From Microvirga zambiensis WSM3693 (GTDB taxonomy: Bacteria > Pseudomonadota > Alphaproteobacteria > Rhizobiales > Beijerinckiaceae): a DNA stretch of 64,000 nt. Position numbers and translations under genes: made by a program. The notes under the pieces were generated by a model. The model had not been told where the DNA came from. It searched no databases and saw only the letters and a program-made list of their open reading frames with translations. Below are positions 53,963 to 62,691 of the stretch, piece by piece; the first letter of the stretch is position 1, and each line of letters starts with the position of its first letter. The stretch is taken from assembly GCF_016735695.1 (NCBI RefSeq), contig NZ_JAERQD010000022.1, forward strand, positions 50,631 through 114,630, given 5' to 3'.

Positions 53963-54327
53963 GAGCCCTCGCACGCCTTCATCACGACGGGATCGGCCTC
54001 AGGCGGCACATAGGCTTCCATCGGGCGGCATAGGCCTGCGATGCAGATCCGCCAATCCGCCGTCGCGCCTGAGCGGCGCATCGTCACCTGCGCCTGCGGC
54101 GGCAGGTTCGGCTTCCACGACCAGACCCCATGCGCGAACTTGGCCTCAGGCGGCGGCTCCATGCCGGCCCCGGAGCCGCGCACCCGCGCCTCGACGAGTT
54201 CGAGCCCGGCGGGCGTCGAGCGCCAATCCTCCTCCCAGACGATCTTCTCGACCGAATGGGTCCAGGCGAGCGTGATCGCGCCCGCCATCAGGGGCGCGAC
54301 CGTGGAGCCGGCGAGCAGGCAGATCAT
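53959..54327 (-). CDS. DUF1850 protein of a TRAP transporter locus
   Basis: 122 residues with one N-terminal hydrophobic segment (LLAGSTVAPLMAGAITLAW), and the DUF1850 features TLAWTHSVEKIVWEEDWR and GLELVEARVRGSGAGMEPP. DUF1850 genes are repeatedly found beside TAXI-type fused TRAP permeases. The ATG overlaps the permease stop (ATGA), so it is coupled. Role in transport unknown. Confidence 0.88.
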   Translation of the reverse strand: MICLLAGSTVAPLMAGAITLAWTHSVEKIVWEEDWRSTPAGLELVEARVRGSGAGMEPPPEAKFAHGVWSWKPNLPPQAQVTMRRSGATADWRICIAGLCRPMEAYVPPEADPVVMKACEGS

Positions 54328-56618
54328 CGGCTGACGGCGGGCGTGGCGATCCGGCGCGTCTGCCAGACGTGGTACCCGACGAAGAGGGCCGAGAGCACGA
54401 AGCCGACCTCATCGGTGAGCGGAATCGCCGCGACGAGAAGGGCCGCCGCCACCGTCGCCCAGAGGCGCTCCCACCAGGACAGGGGCTTCAGGAAATAGCC
54501 GATGGCGGCGGTTCCCCAGAGCGTCATGGCGAGCGTCGCCTTCATGACGATGTAGGCCACCGCAAGCCAGTAGCTCACGCCTTCGAGACCCGGAACCGGC
54601 TGCAGCATCAGGGTCGGGTCATAGACAGCCATGTAGGGGATGACGAAGCCCGGCAGCGCGATCCGCACCGCCTGCATGCCGATCTTCAGGCCCGATTCCT
54701 TCGCCATGGGGGCTGCCGCAAAGGCGGCGAGCGCCACCGGCGGGGTCAGATCCGCCATGATGCCGAAGTAGAACACGAACATGTGCGAGACGATGAGCGG
54801 CACGTCGAGCTGCAGCAGGATGGGGGCTGCGAGCGACGAGGTGATGATGTAGTTCGGGATCGTCGGAATGCCCATGCCGAGGATCAGGCTGAAGATCATG
54901 GTGAGCACGAGGGCGGCAAAGATGTTCTCCTTGCCGATGGAGATCATCCACGTGCCGACGATGGTGCCGAGCCCCGTGAGCGTCATGGTGCCGATCACGA
55001 TGCCGACCACCGCGCAGGCGAGGCCCACCGGCAGCGCCTGGCGCGCGCCGTCCGCCATGGCCTCGACGCAGGCCTGCAACGTCGTGCGTCCGCGGCCGGA
55101 GAAGGCGTTCCACAGAGACAGAGCGGCGACGACGAGCACGACGAGGGTCACGGTCGAGGCCAGCGAATAGGCCGAGAGCAGGGCAAGCCCGATCCAGAAC
55201 GCGATGCGCAGAGCAGGCGTGGCGAAACCCGCGACGATGGCCGTGCCGAGAATCAGCGCCACGGTGAGCGAGAGACCCACCGCACCGGCGAAGAGCGGCG
55301 TGTAGCCGGTGAAGAGCAGGTAGACGAGCACGCAGAGCGGCGCGAGGAGGAACCACTTCTTCCGCATCTCGGTCCAGGCGTTCGGCAGTTCGGCTTTCGG
55401 CAGGCCGCGCAGGTTGCGCTTGCCGGCGTCGAGATGCACCGCGAGATAGCAGGCCGCGAAATAGAGAATGGCCGGAATGATCGCCGCCTCGACGATCTTC
55501 GAGTACGGCACGTCGATGGTCTCGGCCATGATGAAGGCCACCGCTCCCATGACCGGCGGCATGATCTGGCCGCCCATGGAGGATGTCGCCTCGACGCCGC
55601 CGGCGAAGGCGGAGGTGAAGCCGAAGCGCTTCATCAGCGGGATCGTGAACTGGCCCGAGGCCACCACATTGGCGACGCCGGAACCGGAAACGGTGCCCAT
55701 GAGCGCGGAGGAGGCCACGCAGACCTTGCCGGGCCCGCCCTGCTTGTCGCCGAACACCGCCATCGAGATATCGTTGAAGAAATCGATGACGCCGGCCTTC
55801 TCCATGAAGGCGCCGAACAGGATGAACAGGAAGATGTAGGTGGCGGACACCAGCGTCGGCGTGCCGTAGATGCCCTCCGTTCCGAAGGACATGTGCTCGA
55901 CCACCTGCTCCAGCGAATAGCCGCGATGATCGAGGGGCGCGGGCAGGAGGTGCCCGAACAGGCAATAGGACAGGAACAGGCCAGCCACGATGGGAAGCGC
56001 CGGCCCCATGACGCGCCAGATGAGATAGATCAGGATCGCGAGCCCGGCGATGCCGACGACGAGATCGAGCGTGGTGAGTTCGCCCGCGCGAACGATCAGC
56101 TCCTCGTAGAGCGCCCAATGGTACAGCCCGACCAGAAAGCTGGCTACGCCGACGATCCAGCCGACAACTCGAAGGGACGACGAGCCGGAGCGGTGGTTGG
56201 CGATCATCGCTCCCGCGACGAGGCACAGGAAGCCCACATGGATGGTGCGCGTGACCTGGCTCGGCATGCTGCCGCCGAACCAGAGGACGAGCCCGAAGGC
56301 GCCGGCAACGGCGAGCCAGGCCAGGACACCATCGACAACGCTGCGGCGGCGCAAGGCAAGCCCGATCATCCAGGCCGCCCAGGCCACCATGGTGACGGCC
56401 CAGAGATGCGTGAGGCTCAAGGACGCGATGAAGGGCTGATCGAGGGGAATGCCGAAGGAGGTGATGATCTGGAAGGTCGAGAAAGAGACCGCGATCCAGA
56501 ACAGGAGCCGGCCGAGGAAACCCTCGCCGAAGCTTTCCGGCAGCCCGTGCTCCGGATTCACGGTTTCAGCCGGCGCCTCCATTTGGGCGAGTTCGGACTT
56601 GTTCACACCCTGGCTCAT
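54324..56618 (-). CDS. TRAP transporter fused permease (DctQM)
   Basis: A 764-residue inner-membrane protein combining the small (4-helix) and large (12-helix or more) TRAP permease parts, the 4TM/12TM fusion. SYCLFGHLLPAPLDHRGYS, MGTVSGSGVANVVASGQFTIP, EATSSMGGQIMPPVMGAVAFIM and LILGMGIPTIPNYIITSSL are core blocks. Works with the TAXI solute receptor encoded upstream (56926-57894), powered by Na+/H+ gradient. A MITE copy (56656-56861) separates the two genes. The substrate is probably a dicarboxylate or amino acid such as glutamate. Confidence 0.93.
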   Translation of the reverse strand: MSQGVNKSELAQMEAPAETVNPEHGLPESFGEGFLGRLLFWIAVSFSTFQIITSFGIPLDQPFIASLSLTHLWAVTMVAWAAWMIGLALRRRSVVDGVLAWLAVAGAFGLVLWFGGSMPSQVTRTIHVGFLCLVAGAMIANHRSGSSSLRVVGWIVGVASFLVGLYHWALYEELIVRAGELTTLDLVVGIAGLAILIYLIWRVMGPALPIVAGLFLSYCLFGHLLPAPLDHRGYSLEQVVEHMSFGTEGIYGTPTLVSATYIFLFILFGAFMEKAGVIDFFNDISMAVFGDKQGGPGKVCVASSALMGTVSGSGVANVVASGQFTIPLMKRFGFTSAFAGGVEATSSMGGQIMPPVMGAVAFIMAETIDVPYSKIVEAAIIPAILYFAACYLAVHLDAGKRNLRGLPKAELPNAWTEMRKKWFLLAPLCVLVYLLFTGYTPLFAGAVGLSLTVALILGTAIVAGFATPALRIAFWIGLALLSAYSLASTVTLVVLVVAALSLWNAFSGRGRTTLQACVEAMADGARQALPVGLACAVVGIVIGTMTLTGLGTIVGTWMISIGKENIFAALVLTMIFSLILGMGIPTIPNYIITSSLAAPILLQLDVPLIVSHMFVFYFGIMADLTPPVALAAFAAAPMAKESGLKIGMQAVRIALPGFVIPYMAVYDPTLMLQPVPGLEGVSYWLAVAYIVMKATLAMTLWGTAAIGYFLKPLSWWERLWATVAAALLVAAIPLTDEVGFVLSALFVGYHVWQTRRIATPAVSR

Positions 56619-56655
56619 GGCGCAGCGTCTCCTTGATCATCGGTCTTCGTTCTCA

Positions 56656-56861
56656 GGTAGCGACTTAAGTTTGGCCCCGCACCGTCATTCCGGGGCGCCG
56701 CAGGCGAGCCCGGAACCCATAGCCACGACGGCTCACGATAGAGATGAGCGGCGTTGCGCCGCTTTCGGCAAGAGTGGCGGCTATGGGTTCCGGGTTCCGC
56801 TACGCGGCCCCGGAATGACAGTGTGCCGGCCCCCATCAGAGCTCAAACTTAAGTCATTACC
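56656..56861. mobile_element. MITE-like element, copy B (family A)
   Basis: A 206-bp copy of the element at 35369-35572. Ends are GGTAGCGACTTAAGTTTG and (reverse complement) GGTAATGACTTAAGTTTG, 16 of 18 identical. It is flanked by a perfect 8-bp duplication CGTTCTCA (56648-56655 and 56862-56869). The central 41 bp (56726-56766) match 35451-35491 in inverse orientation, 38 of 41 bases. It lies inside the TRAP operon, upstream of the permease start. Confidence 0.9.
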
Positions 56862-56925
56862 CGTTCTCATGAAAAAGCCGGAGCAGTTCACCTGCCCCGG
56901 CTGGCATGTAAATCGGCCGAAGGGT

Positions 56926-57894
56926 TTAGGAACCCTGCTTCTTCACGCCCTTCTCGTCGAAATAGCGCTGCGCGCCCGGATGCATCGGGACGGGCATGCC
57001 GGAGAGCGCGCTTTCGAGTTTGATGTCCTTGGCGGCGGCATGCGCTGCCGCGAGATCCGGGAGGCTGTCGTAGATCGCCTTGGTCATCTGGTAGACGGCC
57101 TCGTCCTTCATGCCGGAATGCGTCACGAGGTAGTTCACGACGGCCGCCGTCTGCACGGGAGCGGTCTGACCCTGATAGGTGTTGGCCGGGATCGAAACCT
57201 TCACGTAGGGGGATCCGACCTTGTCCACGACGCTGGCGGGGATCTCCACCACGACGATCGGCACGGACGTGGCGAGATCGCGGATCGAGGAGACGCCGAG
57301 GCCTGCCGATTGCAGGGTAGCATCGAGCTGGCGGTTCTTCATCAGTTCGACGGATTCACCGAAGGGCAGATACTCGACCTTGCCGAGATCCTTGTAGGAC
57401 AGACCCGCGCCCTGGAGAATCGCCCGGGCATTGAGCTCGGTGCCGGATTTCGGCGCGCCGACGGAGAGGCGCTTGCCCTTCAGGTCCGCCAGCGACTTGA
57501 TGCCGGATTCCTGGGTCGCGACAACCTGGATGTAGTTGGGATAGATCGCGGTGATGCCGCGCAGCTTGTCGAGTTTACCCTTGAAGCCGGCTTCCTCATC
57601 GCCCGCCCAGCCCATGGCGAGGCTGTCGCCGAGGGTGAAGCCGATCTCGCCCTTGCCCTGCTGTAGGAGGGTGAGGTTTTCGACCGAGGCCTTGGTGGCC
57701 TGAACGGAGGGGCGAGAGCCCTGCACCTTGTCGGTGAAGACCTTGGAAAGCGCGACGCCGAGCGGATAATAGACGCCCGAGGTGCCGCCGGTCAGGACGT
57801 TGATGAAGTCCTGGGCCTGGGCCGGCACGCTTGCCCCCGCAAGCACAACGGCGGCCGCGGCGCCGATCGCGCGGCGCATGACTTTTCGATACAT
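56926..57894 (-). CDS. TAXI-family TRAP solute-binding protein
   Basis: A 322-residue periplasmic receptor with a signal peptide (GAAAAVVLAGASVPAQA). INVLTGGTSGVYYPLGVALS is the TAXI start; GKGEIGFTLGDSLAMGW, LKGKRLSVGAPKSGTELNAR and AALVDYLV-like VVNYLVTHSGM segments follow. It captures substrate for the fused permease. First gene of the operon SBP-permease-DUF1850. Confidence 0.93.
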   Translation of the reverse strand: MYRKVMRRAIGAAAAVVLAGASVPAQAQDFINVLTGGTSGVYYPLGVALSKVFTDKVQGSRPSVQATKASVENLTLLQQGKGEIGFTLGDSLAMGWAGDEEAGFKGKLDKLRGITAIYPNYIQVVATQESGIKSLADLKGKRLSVGAPKSGTELNARAILQGAGLSYKDLGKVEYLPFGESVELMKNRQLDATLQSAGLGVSSIRDLATSVPIVVVEIPASVVDKVGSPYVKVSIPANTYQGQTAPVQTAAVVNYLVTHSGMKDEAVYQMTKAIYDSLPDLAAAHAAAKDIKLESALSGMPVPMHPGAQRYFDEKGVKKQGS

Positions 57895-58038
57895 GGCGTA
57901 CTCCCTATTTTACGGCGCAGTTATTCCTACACCTGTGTGTGGGCCTACATTGACCGCTGACGGCAATTTCTCAAGAGGCTAAGAGGGACTTAATCCTGCC
58001 ACCTTGGTCGGTAGGGGTGCGTCCCTCCCGGAAATCAC

Positions 58039-59628
58039 ATGCGCTCATCCATGATCAATCGCCGCCGCTTCCTCCAAACCGCAACCGCCACCGCCGCCCT
58101 TGCCGCGCAAGGCTTTGCCGGCCAGGCCCTGGCGCAGCAGGGCCTGAAGATGGCAGCCCCCGCCCCCTTCTCCTTCGAGGAACTGAAGCGGCGTGCGCAA
58201 GATATGTCGCGCATGCCTTACGTGGCGCCGCCGAGCCCCTCTCCGGAAATCCTGCAGCGGATCGACTACGACGCGCACGGCAAGATCCGGTTCAAGACCG
58301 ACCTCGCGCTCTGGGCAAACGGCCCGAGCGAGTTCCCGGTCACGTTCTTCCATCTCGGCCGCTTCTTTCAGAAGCCGGTGCGCATGCATGTGATCGAGAA
58401 TGGCCAGGCACGCGAGATCGTCTACGATCCCGATTATTTCGACATGCCGGCGGATTCCCCGGCCCATGGCCTGCCGGCCAATTCCGGCTTTGCCGGCTTC
58501 CGCTTCCAGGAAGCCCGCAACGGCAAGCTCGACTGGAAGAAGAACGACTGGGTCGCCTTCCTCGGCGCCTCCTATTTCCGCGCCATCGGCGAGCTCTTCC
58601 AATACGGCCTGTCCGCCCGCGGGCTCGCCGTGGACGTGGCCGTCTTCGGCAAGAACGAGGAATTCCCCGACTTCACCCACGTCTATTTCGAGACCCCTCA
58701 GGCGGGTTCGGACACGGTCACGATCTACGCGCTCCTCGACGGCCCCAGCGTCGCCGGCGCCTACCGCTTCGTCATGCAGCGGGCGGCCGCCATCGTCATG
58801 GACATCGACAGCAACGTCTTCATGCGCCAGGACGTGAGCCGTCTCGGCATCGCGCCGCTCACCTCCATGTACTGGTATTCGGAAAAGGCGAAGACCACCG
58901 CCATCGACTGGCGTCCGGAGATCCACGACTCGGACGGGCTGGCGCTGTGGACCGGCAGCGGCGAGCGCATCTGGCGCCCCCTCAACAATCCGCCGCGCAT
59001 CATCACCTCGGCCTTCACCGACGAGAACCCCAAGGGTTTCGGCCTGCTCCAGCGCGACCGGAACTTCGACCATTATCTCGACGGCGTCTATTACGACCGC
59101 CGACCGTCGCTGTGGATCGAGCCGCAGGGCAACTGGGGCCGGGGCGCGATCCAGCTCGTCGAGATCCCCACCGACGACGAGATCCACGACAACATCGTCG
59201 CCATGTGGGTTCCGGCCGATCCGGTGCGCGCCGGACAGGCGCTGGAATTCCGCTACCGCATGCACTGGTCGGCGGAAGAGCCCTATCCGACACCCCTCGC
59301 CCGCGTGGTGGCCACCCGCCTCGGCAATGGCGGCCAGGCCGGCACCGCCCGTCCGAAGGGCGTGCGCAAGTTCATGATCGAGTTCCTCGGAGCGCCCCTC
59401 ACCAAGCTTCCGAGCGGCGTGTTTCCGAAGCCCGTGCTCACCGCCTCCCGCGGCGAGTTCTCGAACATCCTCACCGAGGCGGTGCCCAACAACGTGCCCG
59501 GCCACTGGCGCACTCAGTTCGACCTGTCGGTCACAGGCACCGACCCGGTGGAGATGCGCTGCTACCTGCGCAACGAGAACGAGGTCCTGAGCGAGACCTG
59601 GCTCTACCAATACCACCCTCCGTTTTGA
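58039..59628 (+). CDS. periplasmic glucan biosynthesis protein OpgG/OpgD
   Basis: A 529-residue MdoG family protein. The N-terminus MINRRRFLQTATATAALA is a twin-arginine signal, so it folds in the cytoplasm and acts in the periplasm, shaping osmoregulated beta-glucans. Residues about 40-400 form the galactose-mutarotase-like sandwich (PSEFPVTFFHLGRFFQKPV, LGASYFRAIGELFQYGLSARG), and about 410-525 an Ig-like domain. A Tat signal favours OpgD over OpgG. The partner OpgH is not in the window. Confidence 0.9.
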   Translation: MRSSMINRRRFLQTATATAALAAQGFAGQALAQQGLKMAAPAPFSFEELKRRAQDMSRMPYVAPPSPSPEILQRIDYDAHGKIRFKTDLALWANGPSEFPVTFFHLGRFFQKPVRMHVIENGQAREIVYDPDYFDMPADSPAHGLPANSGFAGFRFQEARNGKLDWKKNDWVAFLGASYFRAIGELFQYGLSARGLAVDVAVFGKNEEFPDFTHVYFETPQAGSDTVTIYALLDGPSVAGAYRFVMQRAAAIVMDIDSNVFMRQDVSRLGIAPLTSMYWYSEKAKTTAIDWRPEIHDSDGLALWTGSGERIWRPLNNPPRIITSAFTDENPKGFGLLQRDRNFDHYLDGVYYDRRPSLWIEPQGNWGRGAIQLVEIPTDDEIHDNIVAMWVPADPVRAGQALEFRYRMHWSAEEPYPTPLARVVATRLGNGGQAGTARPKGVRKFMIEFLGAPLTKLPSGVFPKPVLTASRGEFSNILTEAVPNNVPGHWRTQFDLSVTGTDPVEMRCYLRNENEVLSETWLYQYHPPF

Positions 59629-59658
59629 GTGACTGGCCGAGACGAGCATGGCCCGTGC

Positions 59659-59818
59659 CTCCCTCCCCCTTGCGGGGAGGGATCGAGGGTGGGGGTCGAA
59701 AAGTCAAAACGCTGCGCCTCGTCATGGAAGCATGAAGTCGATACAGCGCCATTCTTACCTGACCGCTCGCCCGGTCGAACCACCCCCACCCCTACCCCTC
59801 CCCGCAAGGGGGAGGGAA
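59659..59818. repeat. family C palindromic repeat, copy 2 (uninterrupted)
   Basis: About 160 bp from CCTCCCTCCCCCTTGCGGGG to CCCCGCAAGGGGGAGGGAA; shares GGTGGGGGTCGAAAAGTC and the right CCGGTCGAACCACCCC segment with copy 1. Serves as reference for the nested copy. It fills most of the gap between opgD and the zinc operon. Confidence 0.75.
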
Positions 59819-59859
59819 AGGCCTGTAATCGCTCGCGGCCAATTCCGGGATTGATCTTG

Positions 59860-59904
59860 CAAACCATAGGTTTGATAGGGGCGTATAAAATACTATACGC
59901 CCCT
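59860..59904 (+). promoter_or_regulatory. zinc operon promoter and operator palindromes (candidate Zur site)
   Basis: AGGGGCGTATA / TATACGCCCCT (59877-59904) is a perfect 11-bp inverted repeat around AAATAC. A second, CAAACC-ATA-GGTTTG (59860-59874), precedes it. A promoter TTGATA (59872), 16-bp spacer, TATACG (59894) is covered by the first palindrome. It is 36 bp before the first ATG of the zinc operon, so it is the obvious place for repression by Zur, although it does not closely match the rhizobial Zur box. Confidence 0.6.
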
Positions 59905-59939
59905 GGAAATCACGTCCGATCCGGTCTATGTAGAAGGCC

Positions 59940-60113
59940 ATGTCGCATGGCCACCACCATCACACTCACGACCACACGCACGCCCATGAGCATCGGGCGA
60001 TCGCCGCGGCTCCGACCTTCTCGCTGCTGCGCCTGTCGGTCGGGCAGCGTCTGATCGGTGCCGCCATCGTCCTCTCCGGCCTGTGGCTGCTGGTCTTCGC
60101 GGTGATGAGGTAG
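59940..60113 (+). CDS. small His-rich membrane protein of the zinc operon
   Basis: 57 residues: MSHGHHHHTHDHTHAHEHR holds ten His in the first 18 positions, then a linker, then one membrane helix (IGAAIVLSGLWLLVFAVM). The ATG has AAGG upstream and the stop is 3 bp from the znuC ATG, so it is the first gene of the operon. Predicted to bind Zn2+ in the cytosol or periplasm near the transporter. No family name is known to me. It is too short to be called by many gene finders. Confidence 0.8.
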   Translation: MSHGHHHHTHDHTHAHEHRAIAAAPTFSLLRLSVGQRLIGAAIVLSGLWLLVFAVMR

Positions 60114-60116
60114 CCC

Positions 60117-60863
60117 ATGAAACCCATCTCGACCGCCATCCGCTTCGACGAGGTCACGTTAGGCTATGACCGCAGGCCGGCCGTCCACCACCTCGACGGC
60201 GAGATCCCGTCGGGGAGCCTGATGGCCGTGGTCGGGCCGAACGGGGCCGGCAAGTCGACCCTGCTCAAGGGCATCGTCGGCACCCTGACGCCCCTCGAGG
60301 GCCGGATCCGCCTCGACGGTGCCTGCGGCATCGCCTATCTGCCGCAGGCCGCCGAGATCGACCGCTCGTTCCCGCTCTCGGTCTACGACCTCGTCGCGAT
60401 GGGCCTGTGGTCGCGCTCCGGTCTCTTCGGCGGTATTTCCCGGCACGACCGCACGCGGATCGAGCAGGCGCTGGCGGCCGTGGGCCTGCTCGGCTTCGAG
60501 CGGCGCCCGATCTCGACCCTGTCCGGCGGCCAGATGCAGCGGGCGCTCTTCGCGCGCCTGCTCCTGCAGGACGCTCCGGTGATCCTGCTCGACGAGCCCT
60601 TCACCGCCATCGACGCCAAGACCACCGCCGACCTGCTCGATCTCGTCCGCCGCTGGCACGACGAATCCCGCACGGTGGTCGCCGTCCTGCACGATCTCGA
60701 CATGGTCAGGCGCACCTTCCCGCAAACCCTCCTGATCGCCCGGGAGCCGGTGGCCTGGGGCGAGACGGAAACGGTGCTGCAGCCTGAGAACCTGCTGAAG
60801 GCCCGGCGCATGGTCGAGGCATACGATCCGCATGCGGATATATGCCATCGCAAGGTCGCATAG
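60117..60863 (+). CDS. znuC: zinc ABC transporter ATPase
   Basis: 248 residues. Walker A GPNGAGKSTLLKG, Q loop AYLPQA, signature LSGGQMQRALFARLL, Walker B VILLDEPF and switch His in VVAVLHDLDMVRR are complete. Drives uptake through ZnuB with ZnuA. Starts 3 bp after the His-rich gene. Confidence 0.94.
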   Translation: MKPISTAIRFDEVTLGYDRRPAVHHLDGEIPSGSLMAVVGPNGAGKSTLLKGIVGTLTPLEGRIRLDGACGIAYLPQAAEIDRSFPLSVYDLVAMGLWSRSGLFGGISRHDRTRIEQALAAVGLLGFERRPISTLSGGQMQRALFARLLLQDAPVILLDEPFTAIDAKTTADLLDLVRRWHDESRTVVAVLHDLDMVRRTFPQTLLIAREPVAWGETETVLQPENLLKARRMVEAYDPHADICHRKVA

Positions 60864-60875
60864 GGACGCCTGTTC

Positions 60876-61742
60876 ATGCTCGACCTGTTCTATACGCCAT
60901 TTGCCGAATTCGAGTTCATGCAGCGCGCTCTCGTGGGCGTGATCGCCATCGCGCTCGGCGGCGGCCCCGTCGGCGTGTTCCTGATGCTGCGCCGCATGAG
61001 CCTGACCGGCGACGCCATGGCACACGCGATCCTGCCCGGTGCGGCGGTCGGTTATCTCGTCGCCGGCCTCTCGCTTCCGGCCATGACCATCGGCGGTTTG
61101 TTCGCCGGCGTCGTGGTCGCGGTCGCCGCCGGCCTCGTCTCGCGCTTCACCGCGCTGAAGGAGGATGCATCGCTCGCGGCCTTCTACCTGCTCTCCCTGG
61201 CGCTCGGCGTCACCATCGTGTCGCTGCGCGGCTCGAACGTGGATCTGCTGCACGTGCTCTTCGGCACGGTGCTGGCGCTCGACGACAACACGCTGCTGCT
61301 CATCGCCTCCATCTCCACCATCACCGTGCTCGCGCTCGCAGCGCTCTACCGCCCGCTGGTGCTCGAATGCGTGGATCCGGTCTTCCTGCGTTCCGTCAGC
61401 CGCGCCGGAACGCCGACGCATCTGATCTTCGTCGGCCTCGTCGTCATGAACCTCGTCGGCGGCTTCCATGCGCTCGGCACCCTGCTGGCGGTGGGCATGA
61501 TGATGCTGCCGGCAGCAGCGTCACGATTCTGGAGCAATGACATCACCGTGATGATGATGCTGTCCGTCGTCATCGGCATCGCCTCGGGCCTATGCGGCCT
61601 GCTGCTCTCCTTCCATGCGGAACTGCCCGCGGGACCGGCGATCATCCTCTCCGCCGGGGCAGCCTATGTGCTCTCGCTCCTGCTGGGGCGCGAGGGCGGC
61701 GTGCTGTGGCTGGCATGGCCCGGCAAGCATCTGGAAGCCTGA
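60876..61742 (+). CDS. znuB: zinc ABC transporter permease
   Basis: 288 residues, about eight helices (ABC-3 family): FLMLRRMSLTGDAMAHAILPG and the segment GGFHALGTLLAVGMMMLPAAASRF are the conserved loops. Operonic between znuC (12 bp upstream) and znuA (20 bp downstream). Confidence 0.93.
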   Translation: MLDLFYTPFAEFEFMQRALVGVIAIALGGGPVGVFLMLRRMSLTGDAMAHAILPGAAVGYLVAGLSLPAMTIGGLFAGVVVAVAAGLVSRFTALKEDASLAAFYLLSLALGVTIVSLRGSNVDLLHVLFGTVLALDDNTLLLIASISTITVLALAALYRPLVLECVDPVFLRSVSRAGTPTHLIFVGLVVMNLVGGFHALGTLLAVGMMMLPAAASRFWSNDITVMMMLSVVIGIASGLCGLLLSFHAELPAGPAIILSAGAAYVLSLLLGREGGVLWLAWPGKHLEA

Positions 61743-61762
61743 CCTCTCAAAAGGATCGAACC

Positions 61763-62686
61763 ATGCTGACGAGAAGAGCTGCCGTTTCCCTGCTGGCGGG
61801 ATGCCTCACCCTTGCCGCATCGGCGCTTCCCGCCGCCGCGCAGAACGCCGAAAAGTTGAAAGTGGTCGCCACCTTCTCGATCCTCGGTGACATCGTGCGC
61901 AATGTGGGCGGCGAGCGCGTCGAGGTCACGACCCTCGTCGGCCCGAACGGCGACGCCCATGTCTATTCGCCGACGCCGGCAGACGGGCGACGCCTGACGG
62001 AAGCGGCAATCGTCTTCACCAACGGCCTGAAGTTCGAGGGCTGGATCGACCGCCTCATCAAATCCTCAGGCACCAGGGCCGCGAAGATCGAGGCGGCGAA
62101 AGGGGTGAAGCTGCTGAAGGAGGAAGAGAGCGGCCACGGGCACGATCACGGCCATGGCGGATCCGATCCCCACGCCTGGCAGAGCATCGGCAATGCCAAG
62201 ATCTACGTGGCGAATATCCGCGATGCCCTGATCGCGGCGGATGCGGCGGGCAAGACTTCTTACGAGGCGAATGCCGCGGCCTATCTCAATCAACTCGATG
62301 CGGTCGAGGCCGAGATCAAGGGCATCGTCGGCGGCATCCCGGCCGAGCGCCGCCGGATCATCACGTCCCACGACGCCTTCCGCTATTTCGAGGAGGCCTA
62401 TGGCATCGATTTCGTGGCGCCCCAGGGCGTCTCCACGGAAGCCGAGGCCTCGGCCAAGGACGTGGCCCGGATCATCCAGCAGATCAGGCGCGACAGGATC
62501 GCCGCAATCTTCGTGGAGAACGTCTCCGACACCCGCCTCATGGAGCGGATCGCGAAAGAAACCGGCGCGAAGATCGGCGCCAGGGTCTATTCCGACGCCC
62601 TCTCCGAGCCGGGCGGACCGGCCGGCACTTACATTGAGATGATGAGACACAATATAAGGGCTTTCAGCGCGGCCCTGTCGAGCTGA
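61763..62686 (+). CDS. znuA: zinc ABC transporter substrate-binding protein
   Basis: 307 residues with a signal peptide (AAVSLLAGCLTLAASALPAAAQ). Zinc-site His in GDAHVYSPTP, the His-rich loop GHGHDHGHGGSDPHAW, TSHDAFRYFEEAYGI, and the terminal SDALSEP Asp match ZnuA/ZntC. The His-rich loop favours zinc over manganese. ATG with AAAGGA upstream. Confidence 0.93.
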   Translation: MLTRRAAVSLLAGCLTLAASALPAAAQNAEKLKVVATFSILGDIVRNVGGERVEVTTLVGPNGDAHVYSPTPADGRRLTEAAIVFTNGLKFEGWIDRLIKSSGTRAAKIEAAKGVKLLKEEESGHGHDHGHGGSDPHAWQSIGNAKIYVANIRDALIAADAAGKTSYEANAAAYLNQLDAVEAEIKGIVGGIPAERRRIITSHDAFRYFEEAYGIDFVAPQGVSTEAEASAKDVARIIQQIRRDRIAAIFVENVSDTRLMERIAKETGAKIGARVYSDALSEPGGPAGTYIEMMRHNIRAFSAALSS

Positions 62687-62691
62687 AAGCC

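Noticed and set aside
53618..53974. N-terminal extension of gamma-glutamyltransferase by 119 residues
   Set aside because: The extension is antisense to the small two-helix membrane protein and has no signal peptide or homology-like content; family start matches 53617.
54369..56636. 755-codon plus-strand frame opposite the TRAP permease
   Set aside because: Translation is a charge-dense HDGER mixture typical of antisense of a membrane protein; no recognisable domain.
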